Part shown: positions 8,532-17,087 of the stretch, piece by piece
Numbering within the stretch: position 1 is the stretch's first letter
Layout of the letters: each line of letters begins with the position of its first letter
Source of the DNA: Alphaproteobacteria bacterium
GTDB lineage: Bacteria; Planctomycetota; Phycisphaerae; UBA1845
Direction: 5' to 3'
Assembly: GCA_028285105.1 (NCBI GenBank)
Contig: JANQQE010000011.1
Span: 571,856 to 635,855 of the forward strand
Length of the DNA: 64,000 nucleotides
Position numbers and translations under genes: made by a program
The notes under the pieces: model-generated
What the model was told of the DNA's origin: nothing
Database searches by the model: none
What the model saw: only the letters and a program-made list of their open reading frames with translations

Positions 8532-9536
8532 ATGCACAAGAATACAAAGACCATCGCGCAATTGGGTTTTAGAGTGTCGGCGGTTGCGGCATTGACGATG
8601 CTAGCCGGTTGTCTCGAACCGCAAGGCTTTGCACCGGGCGAGCGACTTGAACGCGCTGGCGATGAGATCGTCGTTGCGGGTCAACTGTTCCACACGGGCG
8701 CACCAGTCGTGCTGTGGATGGACGAGGGTGGCTACGATGCGTACCGTGTCGAGTGTAAGTTTGACCCCAAGGTCATGCATCCCAAACGTCAGAAGAACCC
8801 CAAGCCCAATCGTTACTCCTCAATTCGCAGGCACCTTCCTCCCGACGTTCATGCCGACGTTCAATCCAACGGCTGGTCGCTTGAAGAGTTGCAGGAACAT
8901 GTCGATCTGTTCGTGATTCACTACGACGTATGCGGGACTTCGCGACAATGCTTCAAGGTGTTGCACGATCTGCGCGGTTTGAGCGTTCACTTCATGCTTG
9001 ACCTCGACGGCACGATCTACCAGACGCTTGATGTAAAAGAACGCGCCTGGCATGCTGGGAGCGCCAACGATCGCAGTATCGGTATCGAAATTGCCAACAT
9101 CGGTGCGTACAAGAACATGAAGACGCTGAACAAATGGTACTCGAAGGATGACGACGGACGGCCTTTCGTCACCCTGCCAAAATGGATGAAACGAACCGGT
9201 ATCCGCACAACCGACTACGTTGCCCGCCCCGCCCGCGACGAACCGGTGAAAGGCAACATACAAGGCGAGGACCTTATTCAATACGATCTGACCGACGCGC
9301 AGTACAATTCGCTCATTAGACTGACCGCGGCACTCAACAGGGTGCTGCCCAAGATCGAATTGGATTATCCACGTACCGACGATGGCGCATTGCGCACCGT
9401 TGCATTCGACAAATCGGAGATCGCCGATTTCAGTGGACTCATCGGACACTATCACGTGACCACGCACAAGACCGATCCGGGTCCCGCGTTTGATTGGGAC
9501 CGCGTGGTGGACGGTGCCCGCGATTTGAACGACTAG
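8532..9536 (+). CDS. N-acetylmuramoyl-L-alanine amidase, Amidase_2 type, lipoprotein
   Basis: A 334-residue exported protein. The signal peptide ends in the lipobox LAGC with Cys27, so a lipid anchor is expected. The Amidase_2/PGRP-like domain begins near residue 120. Zinc ligands are likely His130 (FVIHYD) and a C-terminal His/Asp pair in HKTDPGPAFDW. AWHAG (His174) and SIGIEI (Glu186) are the other family marks. It would cut the amide between MurNAc and L-Ala in murein or its fragments. The adjacent epimerase gene suggests that released peptides are recycled. An AGAGGATA before the ATG serves as ribosome binding site. The domain assignment is good. Whether it acts on intact wall or on fragments is unknown. 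Confidence 0.88.
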   Translation: MHKNTKTIAQLGFRVSAVAALTMLAGCLEPQGFAPGERLERAGDEIVVAGQLFHTGAPVVLWMDEGGYDAYRVECKFDPKVMHPKRQKNPKPNRYSSIRRHLPPDVHADVQSNGWSLEELQEHVDLFVIHYDVCGTSRQCFKVLHDLRGLSVHFMLDLDGTIYQTLDVKERAWHAGSANDRSIGIEIANIGAYKNMKTLNKWYSKDDDGRPFVTLPKWMKRTGIRTTDYVARPARDEPVKGNIQGEDLIQYDLTDAQYNSLIRLTAALNRVLPKIELDYPRTDDGALRTVAFDKSEIADFSGLIGHYHVTTHKTDPGPAFDWDRVVDGARDLND

Positions 9537-9569
9537 GAAGTTTCCGAAGCGAACCGTTGCCTGTCAGTC

Positions 9570-9590
9570 CCCCACCCTGAAAGGATGGGG
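9570..9590. repeat. Short GC-rich hairpin upstream of mutS
   Basis: CCCCA-c-CCT and AGG-a-TGGGG form an 8-bp stem with one mismatch around a GAA loop, in the 82-nt gap between the amidase gene and mutS. No T-run follows, so termination is doubtful. It may be a repeat remnant or simply an mRNA structure. Confidence 0.3.
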
Positions 9591-9618
9591 CACCCGATTA
9601 GTTGGGGCGTATTGAAAC

Positions 9619-12267
9619 GTGAGTACGACTGCCCGCAAATCAAAGTCTAAGAAAGCTGCGCCCAAATTCACACCGGCGATGCAGCAGTACGTCGATCAGA
9701 AAGCCCAAGTCGGTGATGCGATCCTGCTGTTTCGGATGGGCGACTTTTATGAGTTGTTTTGGGAGGATGCAGAGACGGCCTCTCGAATACTCGGCATTGC
9801 GTTAACCGCCCGCAACAAGGGCGAGAACCCGATTCCGTTGGCTGGCATTCCGTATCACGCGCTTGACAACTACCTGCGCAAACTCGTCGATGCCGGTTTT
9901 CGCGTGGCGATTTCTGAACAAGTCGAAGATCCGAAGGAAGCCAAGGGTGTCGTCAAACGCGAAGTGGTGCGCATCGTCACCCCTGGAACGCTGACAGACG
10001 AGAATTTACTCGACGAACATTCGCAAAACGTCTTGGCCGCCGTCTGCGTCGAAGGCACATCGATTGGACTGGCCACAGTTGAGTTGGCGTCGGGTCGATT
10101 CGATGTGTACGACACGATCACCGTCGGTGCGATGGATGAATTGGTGCGACTCGCACCAGCAGAACTCATCGTCGAAGACATCCCATCCGACGACATGCGG
10201 ACGTTTTGCGAATCGCTTTCTGCAAATTTAAGCGGCTCTGTCGCTCAACGTAGCATTCACGAATTCAGCACCCACCAAGCCGAACGCACGCTCAACGAGC
10301 ACTTTGAAACGTCATCGCTCAAAGGCTTCGGGTTTGGCCGCATGACGCTCTCCCTTCGGGCGGCTGGCGCGATCATTGCCTACCTCAACGAAACGCAGAA
10401 AACCTCGCTCGACCACATTACAACGATCCGTCGTCATAGCCCTTCGCAATTCGTCAGCATCGATCAGAATTCCTGGCGGGCACTGGAGATCGAACGCAGC
10501 ATTCGAGACGGTTCGCGCGAGGGCACCTTGCTTTCAGCGATTGACAAGACCGCCCACCCGATCGGCAGTCGTCGCCTGCGCGACTGGATCTGCCGCCCGC
10601 TCATCGACCCTGCGGCCATCCGCAATCGGCAAGACTCAGTCGGCGTCTTCGTTGCAGACGAATCGCTGCGACTGAGCATCCGCAAAGATCTCAAATCGCT
10701 CGCCGATGTCGAACGCATCGCCGCCCGCATCGCCCTGCTACGCGTCAGTCCGCGCGACCTGGTCAGCCTTTCTGAAACGCTGCGTCGCCTACCGGAAATT
10801 CGCGAGCGCCTAACCGACATCGGCATGCCCATGCTTGAGTCGGCTCGGGTGGCTATGAATGGTCTTGACGAACTTGCCGACTTGCTGGTTCGTGCGATCG
10901 ACGGAGAGGCGGCTCCCACACTTCGCGACGGCGGTGTGATTGCTTCGGGTTATAATGAAGAACTCGATCACCTACGTAATATCCGCAGCAATGGTCAACA
11001 GTTCCTAGCCGAATATCAGCGCGAACTCGTCGAAGCAACCGGCATCGCCACGCTCAAGGTCGGATTCAACAAAGTATTCGGATACTACATCGAAATCTCA
11101 AATGCCAACCGCGGCAACGTTCCGCCCGACTTTGTACGCAAGCAAACCATCAAGAACGCCGAACGCTACATCACCGATAAACTCAAACAGTTCGAACAGC
11201 AGGTCCTCACTGCATCGGACAAAGCCGTCGAACTCGAATCGCGACTCTTCGAAGAATTACGAGCACAAGCCGCAGGCAAACTCAGCGAACTCCAAGCCCT
11301 CGCCGACGCCATTGGCATTCTCGACACGACATCGTCTCTGGCAGAATTGGCCGTCCAGCGCCGCTACGTTCGCCCCGAAATCGCAGAATACGGCCAACTC
11401 GAAATCGTCGAAGGACGCCACCCCGTACTCGATGCAATGATGCGCGAATCGTTCGTACCCAACGATTGCAAACTCGATACCGACGCCAGCCGCCTGATGA
11501 TTATCACCGGTCCCAACATGGCCGGTAAAAGCACGTATATAAGGCAAGTCGCCCTGCTTGGATTGCTCGCCCAGACGGGTTCATATGTGCCAGCCGACAA
11601 GATGACGTTCGCCCCGATCGACAAGGTGTTCGCCCGTGTTGGTGCGTCGGACGAAATCTCGCGCGGGCAATCGACGTTCATGGTCGAAATGACCGAGGCG
11701 GCTGTCATCCTCAACACAGCCACCAAGAACTCGCTGGTCATACTCGACGAAATCGGACGCGGCACCAGCACATTCGACGGACTGTCGCTGGCATGGGCGA
11801 TCACCGAACACCTGGCCAACAAGATCCAATGTCGCACGATGGTCGCCACCCACTACCACGAGATGACCGAGTTAGCCGACCTGCTCAAAGGCGTTCACAA
11901 CCACAGCGTCGCCGTCCGCGAATACGAAGATGCCGACGGCAAGGACAACCGCATCGTCTTTCTGCACAAGATCGTCGAGGGCAGGACGGACAAAAGCTAC
12001 GGCATCCACGTCGCAAGGATGGCCGGAGTGCCAAGGAGTGTCATCGACAGAAGCAAAACCATCCTGGAAGAACTCCACCAGGGCTTTGCTCGCGAATCGC
12101 AAACCACCAAACTAGCCACGCAAAAAACCAAATCGACAGACCAGATGATGCTCTTCGCCGACCCGTCAGAAGAAATTGTCAAGGCGCTTGCCGCGATCGA
12201 TCTCGATCATCTAACGCCCATGCAAGCGCTTACGGTATTAGGCGAATTGAAAAATAAGCTAAGATAG
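9619..12267 (+). CDS. mutS: DNA mismatch repair protein MutS
   Basis: An 882-residue mismatch-recognition ATPase. Domain I has the mismatch-wedging Phe-x-Glu in [12 protein letters not shown] (about residues 40-51). The connector, lever and clamp follow. The ATPase domain has Walker [11 protein letters not shown] (about 631-640) and Walker [17 protein letters not shown] (about 707-722), with the ABC-like signature region [14 protein letters not shown] between. Next come ATHYHE and the C-terminal helix-turn-helix. The start is GTG at 9619, giving the usual MSTTAxK-like beginning, with no strong Shine-Dalgarno sequence. Length and motif order are those of MutS1. MutL is not in the window. It faces the response regulator gene that ends at 12394. 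Confidence 0.97.
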   Translation: MSTTARKSKSKKAAPKFTPAMQQYVDQKAQVGDAILLFRMGDFYELFWEDAETASRILGIALTARNKGENPIPLAGIPYHALDNYLRKLVDAGFRVAISEQVEDPKEAKGVVKREVVRIVTPGTLTDENLLDEHSQNVLAAVCVEGTSIGLATVELASGRFDVYDTITVGAMDELVRLAPAELIVEDIPSDDMRTFCESLSANLSGSVAQRSIHEFSTHQAERTLNEHFETSSLKGFGFGRMTLSLRAAGAIIAYLNETQKTSLDHITTIRRHSPSQFVSIDQNSWRALEIERSIRDGSREGTLLSAIDKTAHPIGSRRLRDWICRPLIDPAAIRNRQDSVGVFVADESLRLSIRKDLKSLADVERIAARIALLRVSPRDLVSLSETLRRLPEIRERLTDIGMPMLESARVAMNGLDELADLLVRAIDGEAAPTLRDGGVIASGYNEELDHLRNIRSNGQQFLAEYQRELVEATGIATLKVGFNKVFGYYIEISNANRGNVPPDFVRKQTIKNAERYITDKLKQFEQQVLTASDKAVELESRLFEELRAQAAGKLSELQALADAIGILDTTSSLAELAVQRRYVRPEIAEYGQLEIVEGRHPVLDAMMRESFVPNDCKLDTDASRLMIITGPNMAGKSTYIRQVALLGLLAQTGSYVPADKMTFAPIDKVFARVGASDEISRGQSTFMVEMTEAAVILNTATKNSLVILDEIGRGTSTFDGLSLAWAITEHLANKIQCRTMVATHYHEMTELADLLKGVHNHSVAVREYEDADGKDNRIVFLHKIVEGRTDKSYGIHVARMAGVPRSVIDRSKTILEELHQGFARESQTTKLATQKTKSTDQMMLFADPSEEIVKALAAIDLDHLTPMQALTVLGELKNKLR

Positions 12268-12393
12268 GGCGAGTCCTACCCGTCAAACTCCTGTGGGCAA
12301 CGATGGTATCCTGCGTCATCCGCATCGTTAGGCACCACTCAATTCGACCCCAATCGTCAGACAGCAAGCCTGAGGCAAAGTGACTCCAGGCAT

Positions 12394-12813
12394 TTAGTGA
12401 CAAACTCCAAATATACTGTTTGCAAGGTGTTCGAGCTTTTCCGCCGTGATGGGTTTGACCAAGAAATCCTTTACAAAACTGTATTTCTCCGCGTCCGCTC
12501 GATCCTGTGCATAGTCTGAAGAGGAATACATCGTCACCACCACAAGATCGTTTTCTTTGACTTCTTTTTCCAAGATTCGAAGTACGTCGAATCCGGACAT
12601 CCGAGGCATGTTGACGTCAAGCAGCACCAGTATAGGAGGCGGCGTCGACCCCATTTCGGCAAGTCGTCGATTCGGGTCAGTCACCGCTTGAACAAAGAGG
12701 TCGCCGGCTTGGTACTCAATCAACTCGGCTTCAAGGCTTGAAGCAGCCAGCGCCCGTTGAACAAGGTAACGGTCGACATCGTCATCATCGACGACAACAA
12801 TTTTGAAGTTCAT
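12394..12813 (-). CDS. Stand-alone receiver-domain response regulator (Rcp1-like)
   Basis: A 139-residue single receiver domain. The acidic pocket is VVDDDDVD, the phosphoacceptor Asp lies in VLLDVNMPRMSG (about residue 66), the Thr/Ser switch is in VTMYSSS, and the conserved Lys is in LVKPIT. The length, the insertion before the phosphorylated Asp and the lack of an output domain fit the Rcp1 family, often paired with PAS/phytochrome-type kinases. Its ATG overlaps the stop of the upstream kinase gene by 4 nt (ATGA), so the two are translationally coupled and very probably partners. The output is unknown; it may work by protein interaction. Confidence 0.88.
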   Translation of the reverse strand: MNFKIVVVDDDDVDRYLVQRALAASSLEAELIEYQAGDLFVQAVTDPNRRLAEMGSTPPPILVLLDVNMPRMSGFDVLRILEKEVKENDLVVVTMYSSSDYAQDRADAEKYSFVKDFLVKPITAEKLEHLANSIFGVCH

Positions 12814-14288
12814 GCCACACCACCTGATGCCAACTCGAGTTCATGGACTTCTGCCTGGGGCAACTGCACTTTGAAGACGGTCATATCATCATGGGACTCG
12901 AAAGACACTTCGCCGTGAAGCATCGCAATGTGCTTTTTGACAAGCGCTAAGCCGAGACCGCTGCCTGGCTTGTCGCTATTTGCGATGCGTTGGAACAGCC
13001 CGAATAACTTTGACCGGTGTTCTGGGGGTATCCCAATACCATTGTCGGCAACGGTCATGAAAAATGAATTACTTTCGCTCCAGGTTTCGATCTGAACAAA
13101 CCTGTTAATTTTCTCAGGATCGCGGTACTTGATTGTATTGGACAACAAGTTTTCCAGCACTACGACAAAACGGGTGGAGACGGTTTGAAACGGTTCTGCA
13201 TGCCGGAAGGACGTCTCCAACTTCACACCATTTTGCTCAAGAGCGTTCCACACATCGTTCACAGTCGAGGCGACGTCCACATTCGATTTCTTATTCGAAA
13301 AATCTTCAGCCTTGGCCAGTGCAAGCATGTCTTCGATTCGTTTCGCAAGCCTTTCCGTAAGCGCTTTCGCGCGGACGATATTGTGTTGCACTTCATGAAT
13401 CTTGCCATTCTCCAAATCGTCTCCGCAATAACTCAACAATCCTGCAATGGATGTCAACGGAGCTTTGAGATCGTGCGACGTGCTATAGGCAAATTCCTGA
13501 AGTTCGCCATTGGCCAACTTGAGTCGCTCGCTGGTCTCCTTGATTTGACGTTCGACTTCTCTTTGGCGAGTCACGTCATTGATTGTTGCCATGGTCGAAT
13601 TGCCACTCATCCCTTCGATGGGTGTCAAACCGATTTCAACCGGGAATTCGGTACCGTCTTTTCGCAGTCCGAATAGTTCCCGACCTCCCCCCATCGCGCG
13701 CTTGTCCCGGTTCGTCTGATAGCTCGAACGATACACCGCGTGCTTCCTCCGATATCGCTCGGGCACAAGCATCTCAATACTCATCCCAAGCAATTCGTCC
13801 TTGGTGTATCCAAACAGGATTTCGGTCGATTCGTTGACCAGTTCTATCCGTCCATTTTCATCGACTTGAATCATTGCGCTGGTTGCCGCATCCATCGCCC
13901 GCCGAATCATGACCTCGCCTCGCTTGCGTTCTCGAATGTCAAGGACCGAAACCATGACCATAAGGTCGCCATGGAAATCAATTGGGTCGAGACCAATCTC
14001 GACGGGAATCATTTCGCCATCCTTGCGGACTCCGTTCAAGTCACGCCCTGTCCCCATGCGGCGAGTCGTCGGGACATCAAAGTACGCATCGCGCAGATCC
14101 GGATGATAAGGCCGGATATCTTCCGGAACCAAAATCTCGACCGATCTACCGATCAATTCACCTCGGTCATATCCGAACAGCTTATCCAGTCGAGAATTTG
14201 TCCGTACAACAACACCGCCCGATGAAACCAGGATGATCGGTGTCGGACAGGCGTCCAATCCGATCTTGTATTGTTCTGGGTTGTTCAT
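12810..14288 (-). CDS. PAS-PAS sensor histidine kinase
   Basis: A 492-residue kinase with no obvious membrane segment. PAS1 (about residues 10-125) and PAS2 (about 128-245) share the LFGYxxxELxGxSxExLVP and RKDGxxxPVEIGL patterns. A short coiled linker (VERQIKETSERLKLANGEL) leads to the dimerisation helix with the phosphoacceptor His in YSTSHDLKAPLTS (about residue 274). The HATPase domain has NLLSNTIKY, DNGIGIP and GSGLGLAL. The HDLKAPL box is the phytochrome-like HisKA variant, which often pairs with Rcp1-type regulators such as the overlapping downstream gene. The signal is likely cytoplasmic (redox, ligand or light), but the PAS cofactor cannot be told from sequence. Confidence 0.9.
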   Translation of the reverse strand: MNNPEQYKIGLDACPTPIILVSSGGVVVRTNSRLDKLFGYDRGELIGRSVEILVPEDIRPYHPDLRDAYFDVPTTRRMGTGRDLNGVRKDGEMIPVEIGLDPIDFHGDLMVMVSVLDIRERKRGEVMIRRAMDAATSAMIQVDENGRIELVNESTEILFGYTKDELLGMSIEMLVPERYRRKHAVYRSSYQTNRDKRAMGGGRELFGLRKDGTEFPVEIGLTPIEGMSGNSTMATINDVTRQREVERQIKETSERLKLANGELQEFAYSTSHDLKAPLTSIAGLLSYCGDDLENGKIHEVQHNIVRAKALTERLAKRIEDMLALAKAEDFSNKKSNVDVASTVNDVWNALEQNGVKLETSFRHAEPFQTVSTRFVVVLENLLSNTIKYRDPEKINRFVQIETWSESNSFFMTVADNGIGIPPEHRSKLFGLFQRIANSDKPGSGLGLALVKKHIAMLHGEVSFESHDDMTVFKVQLPQAEVHELELASGGVA

Positions 14289-14522
14289 GCCATTGGGTTC
14301 CTTGGGAATTGGACGCGCTACGCCAATCTATCGACAAGATCGACGGCTTGGCGCAACGAATCCGCAACAATCGCGCTGCAAACCATTGCTATCCGTCAGT
14401 GAATTCTAAAATGAGTTGCGAACGAGTCAGGCGCCCCTCGAACTTGAGGTGAATTCCCCATCTCGACAGCCATTGCACACGATCAACCAACACGTTTTTG
14501 GTCATCCTTCAGGTGTGCAATG

Positions 14523-15419
14523 CTAATGGACGAGTCGGCGCAACTTTCCGAGGTTGACTTTGTCGTAGTCGGCGTTGCGGCCGTCGGTGCCTTTGGGCGT
14601 CTCGAGGATACGCATGGCCTGTGCGAGGCGGCTGTCGTTCAACAGATTGCGGAAGCCTTTCAATCCGATCTTGCCTTTGCCAATGTGTTCGTGGCGGTCG
14701 AGATGGCTGCCGCAGTCGCCTTTGGAATCATTCGTGTGGATACACTCGATGCGTTTCAAGCCGACGTGTTTCTTTAGTTCCCCCACCATCTTGTCGTACT
14801 CACCCTCGTCGCGCAAATCATAGCCAGCCGCAAACAGGTGGCAGGTATCGAGGCAGATGCCTACGCGGTCGGGGGCATTAATGGATTCGAGAATGGCGCC
14901 AAGTTCGCTGATTTGGTGTCCAATGGCTGTGCCCTGACCGGCTGTTGACTCGAGCAGGATGCGCGTTGCAAAACCCCTGGTCCGTTTGTGGGCTTGATCG
15001 ATCCCGCGGCTGATGCGCTTGATGCCGGCATCAACACCTTCGCCCATGTGCGCCCCGGGGTGCAGCACCAGTCCACTGACACCCAGCGCTTCACAACGCC
15101 CCAATTCATCGACCAAGGCATTAACGCTTTTTTCAAACTGTTCGGACTTGGGCGAACCGAGATTGATCAGGTAGCTGGAATGCGCCACCACAGGTTCGAT
15201 TCCGCATTCCGCCTCGGCATTTTTGTATCGCTTGATCACGTCATCGGTCAGCGGTTTCGCATTCCATTGCTTTTGATTTTTAACGAAGATCTGAAGGCAA
15301 TCGCAACCCACCCGCTTCGCCTCGGCAAAACCGTTTTCCAGCCCGCCAGCCACCGACATGTGAGCGCCGAATCGCTGTTTGAATGCCGTCTTCTTGGATG
15401 CATTCCTGCCTTTGGCCAT
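14523..15419 (-). CDS. nfo: Endonuclease IV (AP endonuclease)
   Basis: A 298-residue TIM-barrel enzyme that nicks DNA at abasic sites in base excision repair. Zinc ligand motifs are all present: GAHMSVAGG near the N-terminus, VAHSSYLINLGSP, LVLHPGAH, LLESTAGQG, GICLDTCHLFAAGYD, CIHTNDSKGDCGSHLDRHEHIGKG (key His and Asp) and ILETPKGT near the C-terminus. The ATG at 15417-15419 is preferred because an AGGGGA lies 8 nt before it. A GTG 18 nt further upstream is also in frame. The gene starts 14 nt after yjbQ, so they form an operon. Confidence 0.95.
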   Translation of the reverse strand: MAKGRNASKKTAFKQRFGAHMSVAGGLENGFAEAKRVGCDCLQIFVKNQKQWNAKPLTDDVIKRYKNAEAECGIEPVVAHSSYLINLGSPKSEQFEKSVNALVDELGRCEALGVSGLVLHPGAHMGEGVDAGIKRISRGIDQAHKRTRGFATRILLESTAGQGTAIGHQISELGAILESINAPDRVGICLDTCHLFAAGYDLRDEGEYDKMVGELKKHVGLKRIECIHTNDSKGDCGSHLDRHEHIGKGKIGLKGFRNLLNDSRLAQAMRILETPKGTDGRNADYDKVNLGKLRRLVH

Positions 15420-15433
15420 TGAACGTTCCCCTG

Positions 15434-15853
15434 TCACTCACCGATGATTTTGATCAGCGCCCGCTTGCGACGTCGGCCATCGAATTCGCCGTAGAAGATC
15501 GCCTCCCACGGACCGAAATCCAGCCGCCCCTCGGTGATCGCCACCGTCACTTCGCGTCCCATGATTTGCCGCTTCAAATGCGCGTCGGCATTGTCTTCGC
15601 CGGTATCGTTGTGGCGGTATTGATCGATCGGTTCGTGCGGGGCAAGTTGCTCCAGCCACTTGTCATAGTCGTGATGAAGCCCGCTCTCATTGTCGTTGAT
15701 AAACACGCTGGCCGTGATGTGCATCGCGTTGACCAGGCAAAGCCCCTCCCGAACCCCGCTCTCGTCAATCGCATCCTGCACGTCGCGGGTAATGTTCACA
15801 AATCCCCGCCGCGAAGGCACCTCAAACCAAAGCTCTTTGCGAAATGATTTCAT
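15434..15853 (-). CDS. yjbQ: YjbQ/UPF0047 family protein
   Basis: A 139-residue small beta-rich protein. Diagnostic features are [18 protein letters not shown], the [13 protein letters not shown] segment, the [20 protein letters not shown] block with its conserved His and Asn, and the terminal [14 protein letters not shown]. Members form trimers around a metal-like site. A secondary thiamine-phosphate synthase activity has been reported for YjbQ proteins, but the true role is unsettled. The ATG at 15851-15853 begins the conserved [12 protein letters not shown]. Nfo follows 14 nt downstream on the same strand. Confidence 0.88.
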   Translation of the reverse strand: MKSFRKELWFEVPSRRGFVNITRDVQDAIDESGVREGLCLVNAMHITASVFINDNESGLHHDYDKWLEQLAPHEPIDQYRHNDTGEDNADAHLKRQIMGREVTVAITEGRLDFGPWEAIFYGEFDGRRRKRALIKIIGE

Positions 15854-15876
15854 GGTCGAAGTGCTTAATGGTAGTG

Positions 15877-15941
15877 GTAGGGTGCTTCCCTGACGCACCG
15901 GATGAGTTACAGCAATACAGTGCGGCTGAGCCGCACCCTAC
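15877..15941. repeat. Second REPIN-like element
   Basis: Two inverted arms, each beginning with GTAGG when read inward: 15877-15901 on the plus strand and 15918-15941 on the minus strand. The right arm contains a 7-bp palindrome GTGCGGC/GCCGCAC around a 3-nt loop. The left arm has a shorter GTGC/GCAC stem. The plan (GTAG head, palindrome, inverted mate about 16 nt away) matches the element at 5684-5746, although the palindrome cores differ. It lies between the stop of the receiver-HTH gene and the yjbQ start, so it may separate their transcripts. Confidence 0.55.
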
Positions 15942-15947
15942 ACTTGC

Positions 15948-16553
15948 CTATAACCCGTGCAAAAGCAATGACAACTGCATTCCCAATGAGTTGCTGATTC
16001 TTGCCAGCGCCCATAGCGATGCAGCGTTCTTTCCGAGTTCTACCTGGGATAGCTGCGACGTGGTGAGGTCGGAACGTTGTGATACTTGGCGTAAGGTTAA
16101 ATTCTGGCGGAGGCGTTCGGCTCGAATGCGTTGGCCGATGAGGCTGTTGAGGTCGCTTTCCGATCGATAGATCAGCCCAAGGCGCTGGCAGGCACGTTCG
16201 ACCGAGGCCAGCAACTCTTCCTTCTTGAACGGTTTGGCGATGTAGTCGCACGAACCGCGGCGCATGGTTTCTCGCGCAGATTCCAAATCCGGAAATGCTG
16301 TCATCATGATGCAGCAGATACGTTGATCGATGTTCATGAGTTGATCGACCAGATCCACACCGCTCATCTCGGGCATGCGCAAATCCAACACTGCGATCTG
16401 CACAGCCTCTCTCTCTGCGGTTCGCACGGCATCGACCGGATTGTTGTGAACGAGGGAACGATACCCGGCATCGTTGAGCATCACGCCCACTGATTCGGCG
16501 ATGGACGGTTCATCGTCAACCACGAGAACTTTGATGTGTTGTCTGACGGCCAT
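15948..16553 (-). CDS. Response regulator with receiver and Xre-type HTH output
   Basis: A 201-residue protein. The receiver domain spans residues 1-120: VVDDEPS acidic pocket, phosphoacceptor Asp in AVLDLRMPEMSG, MMTAFPD switch, and AKPF Lys. A C-terminal Cro/C1-type helix-turn-helix spans about 135-200: IGQRIRAERLRQNLTLRQVS, then LTTSQLSQVELGKNAASLWALARIS. Xre outputs on receivers are less common than OmpR, NarL or Fis types. ATG at 16551-16553 is chosen because GGGAG lies just upstream. Longer in-frame starts lack such a site. No kinase gene adjoins it, so it is an orphan. It is probably a phosphorylation-controlled DNA-binding repressor or activator. Confidence 0.88.
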   Translation of the reverse strand: MAVRQHIKVLVVDDEPSIAESVGVMLNDAGYRSLVHNNPVDAVRTAEREAVQIAVLDLRMPEMSGVDLVDQLMNIDQRICCIMMTAFPDLESARETMRRGSCDYIAKPFKKEELLASVERACQRLGLIYRSESDLNSLIGQRIRAERLRQNLTLRQVSQRSDLTTSQLSQVELGKNAASLWALARISNSLGMQLSLLLHGL

Positions 16554-17087
16554 GATATTTCTCCCTACTAAAACTTTTGCCAGCTTCGAAATTGCTGAGC
16601 CAACCGTCATCTGCTTCAACTGCGGAAGCGAAACTGGATTGAGGCATTCCGTTGCGACTGCAATACACCCAGCCGACTCACATCATTCCACAAAGCTGAT
16701 TCGTACAGAATCTCTGTAATTCTACAGGACGAAACAAGCCGAGTCCATCGTCTCATCGGCCAGTGGTCCTTTAATTCAAGAAAGATCAGACCATGCGAAG
16801 AACGACCGCGCGTGCCTGGAATCTCTCTATACAAGCCAGAAAAGGCGTTTTTGATCTCAATGCTGGCTCGAGATGGGAGTCAATCACTCAGATTTGAACT
16901 CGTTGGCTGTGGCAAGCCCATACGTCAACTTGCACAATCGGGTTTCAGCATGCCTTGACATGTGACCATCTTCCTCTAGCGATCATGATGGTGTACGGCT
17001 GCAATTCGATTGGGCAGCGCATGAAAATGCCCGATTGATGATGGCTCACCAACCGGGCATTGGAATCATGTTCGATGACTCGTGTCC
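16554..17087. other. Non-coding stretch between receiver-HTH gene and exported TPR gene
   Basis: About 530 nt with no reading frame that I can support on either strand. It should hold the promoter of the receiver-HTH gene (minus strand) near its left end. It also holds the terminator of the upstream minus-strand gene at 17026-17061. Nothing else is recognised. Confidence 0.5.
17026..17061 (-). terminator. Terminator-like hairpin after the exported TPR gene
   Basis: AATGCCCG (17026-17033) pairs perfectly with CGGGCATT (17054-17061), 27 nt downstream of the stop of the minus-strand gene ending at 17088. There are only short T stretches after it on the minus strand, so it is a hairpin stop with a weak tail. 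Confidence 0.5.
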
